A stretch of DNA of 64,000 bases, taken from Silicimonas sp. GTDB lineage: Bacteria; Pseudomonadota; Alphaproteobacteria; Rhodobacterales; Rhodobacteraceae. The notes under the pieces are model-generated. The model was not told the DNA's origin, searched no databases, and was given only the letters and a program-made list of their open reading frames with translations. Positions 26,091 through 37,125 of the stretch are shown here, piece after piece; within the stretch, counting starts at the first letter, position 1; each line of letters begins with the position of its first letter. Position numbers and translations under genes: made by a program. The stretch covers positions 26,308-90,307 of the forward strand of contig JAJDVJ010000110.1 in NCBI GenBank assembly GCA_022826205.1, given 5' to 3'.

Positions 26091-26504
26091 ATGGCCGGAA
26101 CACAATATCGCGGGTCCGAGATCAAGGACGTCGACCAGTTCATCAAGGATGCAGCCGGGCTCGAATCCGAGCGAGAGAAGGAGATCGGACAGCATATCGG
26201 CTATCGCTACGACGTGAACCTCGTTCCGGACCACGACCACCTGACGCCGTTTCTTCGCAAGTACATGGAGTTCATGGGTTGGGACGACCTGAACTGGCTT
26301 GAGGACGTCCACATGGGTTACGAGGAAGGAAGGCCCGCCGTCTTCGACCGCAACGTGAACGGTTGGGTTCGGATTCCGGACAGCATTGATCTGCCCGATA
26401 ATCAGCAGGACCGTGACATGATTGCGCGTGAGCTTCTTCTGAAGTTCCAGATGTCGGATCGCCATCCATTGGTCACGCTCCGGAAAGCCTACATGAAGTT
26501 CTGA
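26091..26504 (+). CDS. Unknown 137-residue protein co-transcribed with mgsABC
   Basis: I do not recognise this family. The protein is 137 residues, soluble, acidic in the first half, with conserved-looking aromatic/charged motifs (GQHIGYRYDVNLVPDHDHLTPFLRKYMEF, WLEDVHMGYEEGRPAVFDRNVNGWVRIP). No signal peptide, membrane helix, or metal-binding Cys pattern is seen. It follows mgsC by 15 bases and precedes the omega-amidase-like gene by one base, so it is firmly in the operon. Coding is supported by the tight spacing, GGAGG before the start, and codon use like the neighbours. Confidence 0.75.
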   Translation: MAGTQYRGSEIKDVDQFIKDAAGLESEREKEIGQHIGYRYDVNLVPDHDHLTPFLRKYMEFMGWDDLNWLEDVHMGYEEGRPAVFDRNVNGWVRIPDSIDLPDNQQDRDMIARELLLKFQMSDRHPLVTLRKAYMKF

Positions 26505-26505
26505 C

Positions 26506-27357
26506 ATGCGAAGCCCGCTGCATATCGCCTGCCTTCAGACGCGGCCCATGCCCAGCATGGAGGCGGCCGTAGACGAAGCGGTGCCGATGGCAGACGCGGC
26601 GGCGCAGTCGGGAGCGGAAATGCTGTTCCTGCCTGAGTACTGCGGCGGGCTCCTTACGGACGGACCACGGCTTTGCCCCCCGTCGGCACCGGAGGAGAGC
26701 CATGTAGTCCTGGCTGCGCTGAGGGAAGTGGCTGCACGCCGGGGTGTCTGGATGAACATCGGTTCGCTTGCCGTGAACGGGCCTGGCGAAAAAGTCTTGA
26801 ACCGTGGCTACATGATTGGTCCGGATGGCGAGATTCTCGGGCACTACGACAAGATCCACATGTTCGATGTCAGTCTTGCAGACGGCGCCGTGTACCGGGA
26901 GAGCGACACGGTTCAGCCTGGCGAAACTGCCGTGGTCTACGAGACGCCGCTGGTCGCTCTAGGTCACACCATTTGCTATGACCTCCGCTTCGCCAAGCTG
27001 TTCCGCGATCTCGCACAGGAAGGTGCCGAAGTCATCGCCTGTCCGGCAGCCTTCACAAAGACGACCGGAGAGGCGCATTGGCATGTGCTGAATCGGGCGA
27101 GGGCAATCGAGAACACCTGCTTCATAGTGTCGGCTTGTGCCGTTGGACCCGTTTTCGGTGGCGGCGCCACTTACGGTCATTCGCTCGTCGTGAACCCATG
27201 GGGGGACGTGCTGAGCGATGGAGGCGTAGTGCCGGGCGTGGTGCATGCGCAGTTGGATCTTGGCCTTGTGGCAGAAACCGCATCGCGGATTCCCAGCCTT
27301 GACCATGACAGGAACTTTCGCGTCAGGCGCGACAGGACGTCGAGGAGGGTGGCATGA
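26506..27357 (+). CDS. Carbon-nitrogen hydrolase, omega-amidase / Nit2-like
   Basis: The 283-residue enzyme belongs to the nitrilase superfamily: catalytic Glu44 (FLPEYCGG), Lys116 (HYDKIHMFD) and Cys157 (ICYDLRF) are all present, with the Nit family spacing and a normal length. The DKIHMFDV motif and C-terminal layout resemble omega-amidases, which hydrolyse 2-oxoglutaramate or 2-oxosuccinamate. Such an activity would recover glutamine-derived products in this glutamine/glutamate-centred block. Start lies one base after the preceding stop, and its own stop overlaps the next start by four bases. Confidence 0.82.
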   Translation: MRSPLHIACLQTRPMPSMEAAVDEAVPMADAAAQSGAEMLFLPEYCGGLLTDGPRLCPPSAPEESHVVLAALREVAARRGVWMNIGSLAVNGPGEKVLNRGYMIGPDGEILGHYDKIHMFDVSLADGAVYRESDTVQPGETAVVYETPLVALGHTICYDLRFAKLFRDLAQEGAEVIACPAAFTKTTGEAHWHVLNRARAIENTCFIVSACAVGPVFGGGATYGHSLVVNPWGDVLSDGGVVPGVVHAQLDLGLVAETASRIPSLDHDRNFRVRRDRTSRRVA

Positions 27358-27944
27358 CTGCAAGTGTTGCCGAACTTGGAGAATCCGGCTCGTCCGCGCC
27401 GCTCAGAAAGGCATTTCTCAAGTGGCAATGCCGAGTGCGGCAGATTGCAATGCGTGACGGCGCGGGAAGACCCGATGAGGCCGTGACCCCAACCTTGTAC
27501 CTGCCAGGACACGACGAGGCCTTCGGTCGCATTGTCACGGTCCTGAACAGGGCGCCGGCGCACTCGTTGACTCCCGAGATGACGCATATGGCGGCAAGAA
27601 CCAATGATCCCGCACAACGGCGTTCGGCCGCACTGGAGTACTTTTCGGCCGCCTACTACCAAAGCGCCGCACGGTTTTCGGACGTTCTGACCGCGACGTT
27701 TCCACCCGGTTCGATCATTTCGGCCAGAATCCGAAAGTCTCAGAAAGTCCTTTTGCTTTTTGATGCTTATGCGCAGAGTTTCACTCTCTCTTGCCGCGTC
27801 TGGAAACTTGCGCCGCACAATCCGTTTCATGAGGCGACAGTGGCGCACAACTCGCTCTTCAACCCGTCTCTGCCGCCCGGAATCGAAGTTCTGGGATTCG
27901 AGCCCGATTGGAACATGTCGACATCAGATCCGGAGATATCCTGA
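27354..27944 (+). CDS. Unknown 196-residue protein between the omega-amidase and tmm
   Basis: I do not recognise this protein. It begins within the stop of the amidase gene (ATGA), lacks a signal peptide and ends 50 bases before tmm. Features include an early basic helix ([21 protein letters not shown]), a region that reads like a small beta/alpha domain ([27 protein letters not shown]) and a later aromatic segment ([29 protein letters not shown]). Its place directly upstream of TMA monooxygenase makes a role in the same pathway possible; that is inference. Confidence 0.7.
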   Translation: MTASVAELGESGSSAPLRKAFLKWQCRVRQIAMRDGAGRPDEAVTPTLYLPGHDEAFGRIVTVLNRAPAHSLTPEMTHMAARTNDPAQRRSAALEYFSAAYYQSAARFSDVLTATFPPGSIISARIRKSQKVLLLFDAYAQSFTLSCRVWKLAPHNPFHEATVAHNSLFNPSLPPGIEVLGFEPDWNMSTSDPEIS

Positions 27945-27994
27945 AATGCGTTTCCGGCACCGACCAGCATAGAGAAACTTGTGGAGGACATGCC

Positions 27995-30360
<2,366 letters not shown>

Positions 30361-30381
30361 ACAGCAGGAATTGACAAGAAG

Positions 30382-30413
30382 ACCCTCTCCGCACCAGCAT
30401 GCGGGGAGGGTTT
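30382..30413 (+). terminator. Hairpin with short T-run between tmoX and tmoW
   Basis: An 11-bp stem with one G-U pair (30382-30392 with 30401-30411, loop of eight bases) is followed by TTT. As with the hairpins after the Liv binding-protein gene, it probably stabilises or over-expresses the binding-protein part of the mRNA by partial termination before the ATPase gene. Confidence 0.6.
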
Positions 30414-30426
30414 AAGGTGGGAAGTC

Positions 30427-31449
30427 ATGAACAGCGACATCCCCGTTATTTCGGCGGAGCACGTCTGGAAGCTTTTTGGGCCCAGTCCCGAGGCCTACCT
30501 GTCTCGCATGCCGGAAGACCATTCCTTTGAGGACATCAGGTCGGACGGATACATTGCTGGTGTCAAGGACGTCTCGCTCGAAGTTGTCAAGGGCGAGATG
30601 CTCGTCATCATGGGGTTGTCGGGTTCCGGCAAGTCGACGCTGGTTCGTTGCTTCTCGCGCCTGCACGACATCACCGGCGGAGTGATCAAGATCGACGGTC
30701 AGGACATCATGAGCCTGAACGCGACCGAATTGATCGAGCTTCGGCGTTCGAAGATGGGAATGGTATTCCAGTCTTTCGGACTGCTCCCGCATCGTACGGT
30801 TCTTGAAAACGTCGCCTTTCCGCTTGAGATGCGGGGGCAAGACAGGCACGCGCGGCGCGAACGCGCCCTTGAAATGGTCAAGCTCGTCGGGCTTGATGGG
30901 CGCGAAGACTATTTTCCTCGCGAACTTTCTGGCGGACAGCAGCAGAGAGTCGGCATTGCCCGCAGCCTCGCAATCGAGCCGAACATCTGGTTTCTGGATG
31001 AACCATTCAGCGCGCTGGATCCCCTGATCCGACGTGAAATGCAGGACGAGTTCCTGCGGTTGCAGGACATGCTGGGCAAGACAATCGTCTTCATCACCCA
31101 CGACTTTGACGAGGCACTCCGCCTTGCTGACAGGATAGCCATCATGAAGGACGGCGCCGTCGAACAGGTGGACACGCCCGACAAGATCGTCCTGAACCCG
31201 GCGACCGAATACGTGGCCAGATTCACCGAGGAAGTCGACAAGGCGAGCGTCGTTCACGCAAGCGTGTTGGCCAGGGATGGAGTGCCGGCCGACGGCGAAC
31301 CCGTCCCGGGGAATGCCACGATCCTCTCCCTTGCGCGTCGCTTGGTTGAGGACACGTCGGACACCATTCCTGTCAGCTTGGCAGATGGCAGCACAGGCGC
31401 CATGGACCGCAAGGCGGCGCTGGCAGTTCTCTTTGGAGAAAGAGTGTGA
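30427..31449 (+). CDS. tmoW: ATPase of the TMAO ABC transporter
   Basis: The 340-residue ATPase is of the ProV/OpuAA type: Walker A GLSGSGKST, Q-loop FQSFGLLPHR, signature LSGGQQQRVGIARSL, Walker B WFLDEPFSALDP, switch FITHDFDEA. The N-terminal 50 residues carry an insertion (PSPEAYLSRMPEDHSFEDIRSDG) of a type seen in glycine-betaine-like transporters. The C-terminal tail after residue 260 is not a complete pair of CBS domains. It overlaps tmoV by four bases. Confidence 0.88.
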   Translation: MNSDIPVISAEHVWKLFGPSPEAYLSRMPEDHSFEDIRSDGYIAGVKDVSLEVVKGEMLVIMGLSGSGKSTLVRCFSRLHDITGGVIKIDGQDIMSLNATELIELRRSKMGMVFQSFGLLPHRTVLENVAFPLEMRGQDRHARRERALEMVKLVGLDGREDYFPRELSGGQQQRVGIARSLAIEPNIWFLDEPFSALDPLIRREMQDEFLRLQDMLGKTIVFITHDFDEALRLADRIAIMKDGAVEQVDTPDKIVLNPATEYVARFTEEVDKASVVHASVLARDGVPADGEPVPGNATILSLARRLVEDTSDTIPVSLADGSTGAMDRKAALAVLFGERV

Positions 31450-33434
31450 GCGATTCGACACACGTGGATGCCATGAAGTTGGGGGCGAAAGCCGTGGCGG
31501 TCGGCGCGACCCGGACGAGGACCATTGTCTTTACGCTTTTTGGCGTGGCGATTCTGCTTACGGTACTGAAGCCCTGGATCCCTGCAGCCTTGGTCAGGCT
31601 GCCGGAAGGCTTGATCCTTCCTTGGGCAGACTGGCTGGATGCTGGGTTTTCCTGGCTCCAGAACGACATCGGGCTGATCCATGTCACTCGGACGATTTCC
31701 GGTTGGCTGGGATTTCTTACCGACGCGGCAGCCAATGTCCTTTATGGGAAGTCTCGCTGGCCGCGCCTGGAGGCGTTGCCATGGTCCGTGGTTGCGGCAT
31801 GTTCGGCAGTGTTGGGCTACTGGCTCGGCGGATGGCGGCTCGCGCTCCTGGCGGGAGGCACCCTTGTCTGGACCGCACTCATGGGGCAGTGGAAATGGGC
31901 GATGGAGACCATGTCGGTCATTGTCGTCGCGGTGCCGTTCGGGTTTGGCATCGGCCTGCTTCTGGGCATGTGCGCGTGGAAGTCCAGACGGTTTGAGGAG
32001 GCCTTGAGACCGGTCCTTCTGATCCTGCAGACCTTGCCATTCTACAGCTACCTTCTCCCAGCCGTGATCTTCTTCAAGGTCGGACCGACAGCCGCGTCGG
32101 TCGCGACGATCGTCTATTCCATGCCGCCGATGATTCTCATGACTATCGTGGGACTGAGGAAGGTGCCGCCCGACGTTGTCGAGGCGGGAAGGATGGCGGG
32201 CTGCACGCGCTGGCAGATGCTGCGTTCCGTCTTTCTTCCGTCGGCTCGCAGCGAAATTCTTGTCGGCCTCAACCAGGTCATCATGCTTGCTCTCGCCATG
32301 GTCGTCCTCACCGCGTTCATCGGCATGCCCGGGCTCGGCGCAAAGCTGCTTGCCATGATGAACAGTTTCAAGCTCGGTCGCAGCTTCGAGATCGGTGTCA
32401 CGATCGTCTTGCTCGCAGTGACGCTAGACCGCCTGAGCAAGGCGTGGGTCGTCAAGCAGCCCGAGCACTTCGAAAAGGGAACGCCCTGGTGGCAGAGACA
32501 CTCGTTCCTGCTCCTCGGAATTGCGACCTTCATGCTGTTTTACGTGCTCAGCCAGTACCTGCCCATTTTGAATGAGGTTGGCCGCAGGCAGTCGCTCTCG
32601 ATGGGCAAGGAGATCGATACGCTTATCAAGGGTTTCCTGGGCATTTCGTGGGTCAAGGCAATCACGGATTTCATTCGATGGTTCTTCAACATCTGGGTGC
32701 TGATTCCCACGGAACTTGCACTGCTCTTTTTGCCCACGTTTACAGTCATTCTCGTAATGACAGGCGTCGGCTATCTTCTTGGCGGCTGGCTTCCGGCATT
32801 GATCGGGTTCCTGTTCTTTTCAGCGGTGGCCCAACTCGGGTGGTGGGACAGGGCGATGCTGACCCTGCACTCGACGCTGACAGCCGTGTTCCTTGCGATG
32901 CTCTTTGGAATGCCGCTTGCAATATGGGCTGCACATCGCGAACGTGCTTCCCGCTGGATGATCTTTGCTTGCGATACCGCCCAGACATTTCCGAGTTTCA
33001 TCTATCTCTTGCCGGCCATCATGCTGTTCGGGATCACTCCAATAACGGTCATTCTGGCGATCCTCATTTACACGATGGTGCCTGTCGTTCGCTATACGGT
33101 CGAAGGTCTGAGAGGCGTGCCGCGCGAAATTACGGAAGCGGCCGACATGTCGGGCGCGACGCGATGGCAGAAACTCTGGAAGGTCGAATTCCCTCTTGCA
33201 ATGCCAACTATCGCGGTCGGATTGAACCAGGCGTTCATCTTCGCATTCTTCATGGTCATCATCGCCGCCTTCATCGGCACTCGGGACCTGGGACAGGAAA
33301 TGCAGCGTACGCTCGCGGGAACCGATCTCGGAAAGAACTTCACGCTCGGTTTCTCCGTGGTCTTCATGGCGTTGACGCTCGACATCGCGATCAACTCCTG
33401 GGCGAGGAAACGTCGAAAGATTCTGGGCCAATGA
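31446..33434 (+). CDS. tmoV: Fused double permease of the TMAO ABC transporter
   Basis: The 662-residue membrane protein contains two BPD_transp_1 permease domains in one chain, each with an EAA loop (VVEAGRMAGCTRWQMLRSVFLPSARSEILVGLNQVI in the first half, ITEAADMSGATRWQKLWKVEFPLAMPTIAVGLNQAF in the second). This double permease is characteristic of TmoV and a few betaine-type importers. The start is GTG 31446 overlapping tmoW; the end overlaps tdm by ATGA. Confidence 0.88.
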   Translation: MSDSTHVDAMKLGAKAVAVGATRTRTIVFTLFGVAILLTVLKPWIPAALVRLPEGLILPWADWLDAGFSWLQNDIGLIHVTRTISGWLGFLTDAAANVLYGKSRWPRLEALPWSVVAACSAVLGYWLGGWRLALLAGGTLVWTALMGQWKWAMETMSVIVVAVPFGFGIGLLLGMCAWKSRRFEEALRPVLLILQTLPFYSYLLPAVIFFKVGPTAASVATIVYSMPPMILMTIVGLRKVPPDVVEAGRMAGCTRWQMLRSVFLPSARSEILVGLNQVIMLALAMVVLTAFIGMPGLGAKLLAMMNSFKLGRSFEIGVTIVLLAVTLDRLSKAWVVKQPEHFEKGTPWWQRHSFLLLGIATFMLFYVLSQYLPILNEVGRRQSLSMGKEIDTLIKGFLGISWVKAITDFIRWFFNIWVLIPTELALLFLPTFTVILVMTGVGYLLGGWLPALIGFLFFSAVAQLGWWDRAMLTLHSTLTAVFLAMLFGMPLAIWAAHRERASRWMIFACDTAQTFPSFIYLLPAIMLFGITPITVILAILIYTMVPVVRYTVEGLRGVPREITEAADMSGATRWQKLWKVEFPLAMPTIAVGLNQAFIFAFFMVIIAAFIGTRDLGQEMQRTLAGTDLGKNFTLGFSVVFMALTLDIAINSWARKRRKILGQ

Positions 33435-35809
33435 CAGTGCAACCGATACACCCGGTTCCATGGGAGCGATCAGGCGTCATCGCGCCGGGCCTGCCAATCC
33501 TCCCGCACGGGATTGAGCGATATCCGGTTCCGGGAGGCGGTTCGCGCGCGGTTCAGGTCTTTAAGGGTGACGGCGTCATTGTGCAGGATCGCGAGGGCCT
33601 GCAACCGGGTGAGCTTGTATTCTTTGCGCCGGACGGAAGTTCGAACGCCTCGATGCTCGGCGCCAAGGGGCAGGGCAGGCCGACCGCCACGATAGGCGTG
33701 CTCTCAGAAGGAGGCCGCTCAGGAAAGAAGGTGCTGTCCGCCCTGGATGCGGCCGGATTCAATCTGGAAAAGGGCGATTCGGTGGCGGTCTTTGAAGACG
33801 GGTCGCGTCCAGGCGATTTCAGGGAGTTCAGTGCGGAATGCGACGGCCTTTTGATCTGTGTCGCTCCCGGGGGGCCGATGAGCCCGGAACGTCAAGATGC
33901 TCCGACAGAGCTTGTCCTTTACGTCCGTCGTGCTGCGCCTGGCGACGGCAAGGACGAAATCGGGCCACCCGATCCCTTGGCCGAGCCGCAATTCGACGCG
34001 AACATCCAGCCTGGCAATTCGGTCACTTATGAGGTCCGCAAGGGCGAGTATATCCAGATCCTCGACATTAAGGGGAGGGAATGTTCAGACTTCCAGGCAT
34101 TCAGTCTGCGCGCTCTGGACAAGGGTATCGAACGCGAAATCGATCCCACCACAACACGGAGCCTGATGGGCAGCTTGTATCCCAGCCCCGGCATCTTCTC
34201 GAAATACTGGAGCGTGGATCAGGAACCGCTGGTTGAAATTGTTCAGGATACATGCGGGCGGCACGACACGTTCGGTCTTGCCTGCACGGCGCGCTACTAC
34301 GAGGATATGGGTTATCCCGGGCACGTCAATTGTTCGGACAACATGAATGCCGACCTTGCGCGGTTTGACATTCGCCCTCGCGGCGGCTGGCCGGCGATCA
34401 ACTTTTTCTTCAATACCATGCTGGACGAGACGAACGCGATTTCCATGGATGATCCGTGGTCTCGGCCGGGCGACTTTGTGTTGCTTCGGGCGCTTTCCGA
34501 TTTGGTGTGCGTGTCGACGGCCTGTCCCTGTGACGTCGACCCTGCCAACGGCTGGAACCCTACAGATATCCAGGTTCGCACATATGGCGAAGGCGAGGAA
34601 TTCAGCCGCTCCGTCGGCTACAGAAAATCTGCGGAGGCTGATGTGGAAGAGACCAGAAAGACTGCGTTTCACGATTGCTTTGCGCGGTACACCCGCGACT
34701 TCGTGGAATACAACGGATACTGGCTGCCGAACACGTTCACCAACCATGGCGCGATCGAGGAATATTGGGCGGTGCGCGAGCGGGCCGCCATCATGGATCT
34801 CTCGCCTCTGCGAAAGTACGAGGTGACAGGTCCTGACGCCGAGAAGCTCTTGCAGCTCTGCGTGACCCGGAATGCCAAGAAGATCAGCGTGGGGCAGGTG
34901 AGCTATACCGCGATGTGCTACGAGCACGGCGGCATGATCGACGATGGCACGATCTATCGGCTCGGCGACAACAATTTTCGCTGGATCGGAGGCAACGACA
35001 CTTCAGGTCTCTGGCTGAAGGAGCAGGCTCGGGAGCAAGGGCTCAATGCCTGGGTTCGACCCTCGACAGATCAGTTGCACAATGTAGCGGTTCAAGGACG
35101 CCATTCGCGAGACATTTTGGACAAGGTCTTCTGGGTGCCGCCTACCCAGCCCACGATTCGGGAATTGCGTTGGTTCCGGCTGACCGTCGCGCGGGTCGGT
35201 GACTTCGATGGAACCGCTGTCGTGATTTCACGAACCGGCTATTCCGGAGAATTGGGCTACGAAGTGTTTTGTCATCCCAAGGATGCCCTCGAGGTCTTCG
35301 ACAGGATTTGGGACGCCGGCAAGGAGTTCGGGTTGACACCGCTTGGCCTCGCCGCATTGGACATGATGCGGATTGAAGCAGGGCTGATATTTGCAGGATC
35401 CGAATTCGACGACACGACGGATCCATTCGAGGCTGGCATTGGATTCACCGTTCCTTTGGACACCAAGGAAGATGACTTCATCGGCCGCGATGCGCTTCTT
35501 GAGCGAAGGTCGCATCCGCACCGCAAGCTTGTCGGTCTTGACGTTGAGGGCGGAATTGTGCCTTCACCGGGAGACCGCGTCATGATTGGAAAGGCGCAAG
35601 TCGGAGAGATAACGAGTGCGATGAAGTCGCCCATGCTTGGAAAGACAATTGCGCTGGCTCGCGTTGCCAACGTTCATGCGACTGAGGGAAGCAAGATTGA
35701 AGTCGGCCAACTTGACGGGCAACAGAAGAGACTTCGGGCCATCGTCGTGCCATTTCCGCACTTTGATCCAACCAAGCAGCGCGTGCGCGGCAACTATGGC
35801 AACGCCTGA
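33431..35809 (+). CDS. tdm: TMAO demethylase (DUF1989 plus GcvT-like domains)
   Basis: The 792-residue protein has an N-terminal DUF1989-type domain (GNSVTYEVRKGEYIQILDIKGRECSDFQAF ... CSDNMNADLARFDIRPRGGWPAINFFFNT ... CPCDVDPANGWNP) and a C-terminal glycine-cleavage T-protein fold that binds tetrahydrofolate (LSPLRKYEVTGPDAEKLLQLCVTRN, ISRTGYSGELGYEVF). This two-part plan is that of Tdm, which breaks TMAO into dimethylamine and formaldehyde, with the folate domain trapping formaldehyde. Cysteine- and acid-rich blocks in the first domain are the likely metal sites. It overlaps tmoV by four bases and ends the plus-strand block. Confidence 0.9.
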   Translation: MTVQPIHPVPWERSGVIAPGLPILPHGIERYPVPGGGSRAVQVFKGDGVIVQDREGLQPGELVFFAPDGSSNASMLGAKGQGRPTATIGVLSEGGRSGKKVLSALDAAGFNLEKGDSVAVFEDGSRPGDFREFSAECDGLLICVAPGGPMSPERQDAPTELVLYVRRAAPGDGKDEIGPPDPLAEPQFDANIQPGNSVTYEVRKGEYIQILDIKGRECSDFQAFSLRALDKGIEREIDPTTTRSLMGSLYPSPGIFSKYWSVDQEPLVEIVQDTCGRHDTFGLACTARYYEDMGYPGHVNCSDNMNADLARFDIRPRGGWPAINFFFNTMLDETNAISMDDPWSRPGDFVLLRALSDLVCVSTACPCDVDPANGWNPTDIQVRTYGEGEEFSRSVGYRKSAEADVEETRKTAFHDCFARYTRDFVEYNGYWLPNTFTNHGAIEEYWAVRERAAIMDLSPLRKYEVTGPDAEKLLQLCVTRNAKKISVGQVSYTAMCYEHGGMIDDGTIYRLGDNNFRWIGGNDTSGLWLKEQAREQGLNAWVRPSTDQLHNVAVQGRHSRDILDKVFWVPPTQPTIRELRWFRLTVARVGDFDGTAVVISRTGYSGELGYEVFCHPKDALEVFDRIWDAGKEFGLTPLGLAALDMMRIEAGLIFAGSEFDDTTDPFEAGIGFTVPLDTKEDDFIGRDALLERRSHPHRKLVGLDVEGGIVPSPGDRVMIGKAQVGEITSAMKSPMLGKTIALARVANVHATEGSKIEVGQLDGQQKRLRAIVVPFPHFDPTKQRVRGNYGNA

Positions 35810-35942
35810 GACGCCCCCTGGGGATTGGAAGCGGATTCGCAAGGGGAAGTAAGGCCTCTCGTCATGCTTCCATCCGTCTTCTTGTTCACCTGGCCAGCAA
35901 TGGGTCGACGCTTCGGCACGACGTACGTTGGTGCACCGGCAC

Positions 35943-37124
35943 TCAGCCCCAGATCGGCCGGATCACGAGGCACGCTGGGCTCGTGTTCCCGCTGTCAGGA
36001 AGGAACTCTGGCCGGCCGGCAAGCGTGATTCCCTGCCAGCGCTCAAGAAGTTCGAGAAGCGCCGCGGCCATATCGGTGCGGGCGACGAACTGGCCAAGGC
36101 AGTGATGTGCGCCGGCACCAAAGCCGAAATGCGTTTTTTGTGGTTCACGAATGTTGAAGGTTTCGTCCACTCCGGTTGCCGGGTCGGTTGCGGTCGCGTG
36201 AACGAAGACGTGGATTGTGGCGCCCTTCTGGATTTCGACGCCGTCATGTTCAAAGGTTTCCAGCGCCTCCCGCGTCGCCCAGGTTGTGGTCGGGTAGCGG
36301 CGGATCACTTCCTCGATCGCCTGAGGCACCATTTCCGGATTCTGACGCAGCCAAAGCCACTGGTCCGCATGTTGCGCGAACAGATAGGCGGCGAATGCAA
36401 GTTGGGCGCGCGTCGTGTCCACTCCGCCGAAGATCGAGATCACCACCAGGTCGACGAGCGCTTGTCCGTCTGTGAAACCGGCGGCGTCGGCTTCCGTGAC
36501 CAGCCGCGCCACATATCCGATGCTGTCGTGACCACGTCGCGCTCGATCGATCAATTCGGCGGCGAGTTCGCTCAGGCGAGAGCACGCCGCATTGACCGCG
36601 ACCTCGTGATTTCTGGCTTCGAGTCCCATCGCAAGCCCGAGCGTGCTGGCGTCCTTGGCAATTTCATCGGCATCACCGTCTGGCAGAGCCAGGAGCGTAG
36701 TGATTGCGCGGCCCGCAAAGGGTTCGCTGAAAGAGCTCACGAATTCGAACGCGTCCGTTTTTCGAAGGCTGTCTGCAAGGCCGGCGGCGATGCCGCGAAA
36801 GGCAGGTTCAAGCGATAGGACGAAGTCATTGGAAAGCGCGGCCTGTGCAATCCTGCGCAGGTTCCTGTGTTCGGCACCCTCGATCGAAATGAGGCTGGCC
36901 TTCCAGAATTCGGCAAATCTCCCGGAAATGCCGATGATGTCCGGCCAGGCGTGACTGCCCTGCCGGAGTCTCCGGTCGCGCAGGAGTTGCCCCGCCTGCC
37001 GATGCCTGAGCACGGCAAGGCCGAATGGAGTTCTGGCACACCAGGATTCGGAGCGCGCCTCCATGACTTCGCGTGATTTGGTGGAAAACCCGGGCCTTGC
37101 GATGTCGATATATGGGAGATTCAC
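35943..37124 (-). CDS. Cytochrome P450 directly downstream of gmaS
   Basis: The 393-residue protein is a class I bacterial P450: GAEHRNLRR (C-helix), FGGVDTTR in the I helix (233-238), ExxR at E272-R275, and the heme loop FGFGAGAHHCLG with ligand Cys342. No membrane anchor is present. It starts one base after the gmaS stop codon on the same strand, so the two are almost surely co-transcribed and perhaps translationally coupled. No ferredoxin or ferredoxin reductase gene is nearby. Substrate is unknown; its place invites a role in methylated-amine metabolism, which is a guess. Confidence 0.9.
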   Translation of the reverse strand: MNLPYIDIARPGFSTKSREVMEARSESWCARTPFGLAVLRHRQAGQLLRDRRLRQGSHAWPDIIGISGRFAEFWKASLISIEGAEHRNLRRIAQAALSNDFVLSLEPAFRGIAAGLADSLRKTDAFEFVSSFSEPFAGRAITTLLALPDGDADEIAKDASTLGLAMGLEARNHEVAVNAACSRLSELAAELIDRARRGHDSIGYVARLVTEADAAGFTDGQALVDLVVISIFGGVDTTRAQLAFAAYLFAQHADQWLWLRQNPEMVPQAIEEVIRRYPTTTWATREALETFEHDGVEIQKGATIHVFVHATATDPATGVDETFNIREPQKTHFGFGAGAHHCLGQFVARTDMAAALLELLERWQGITLAGRPEFLPDSGNTSPACLVIRPIWG

Positions 37125-37125
37125 G

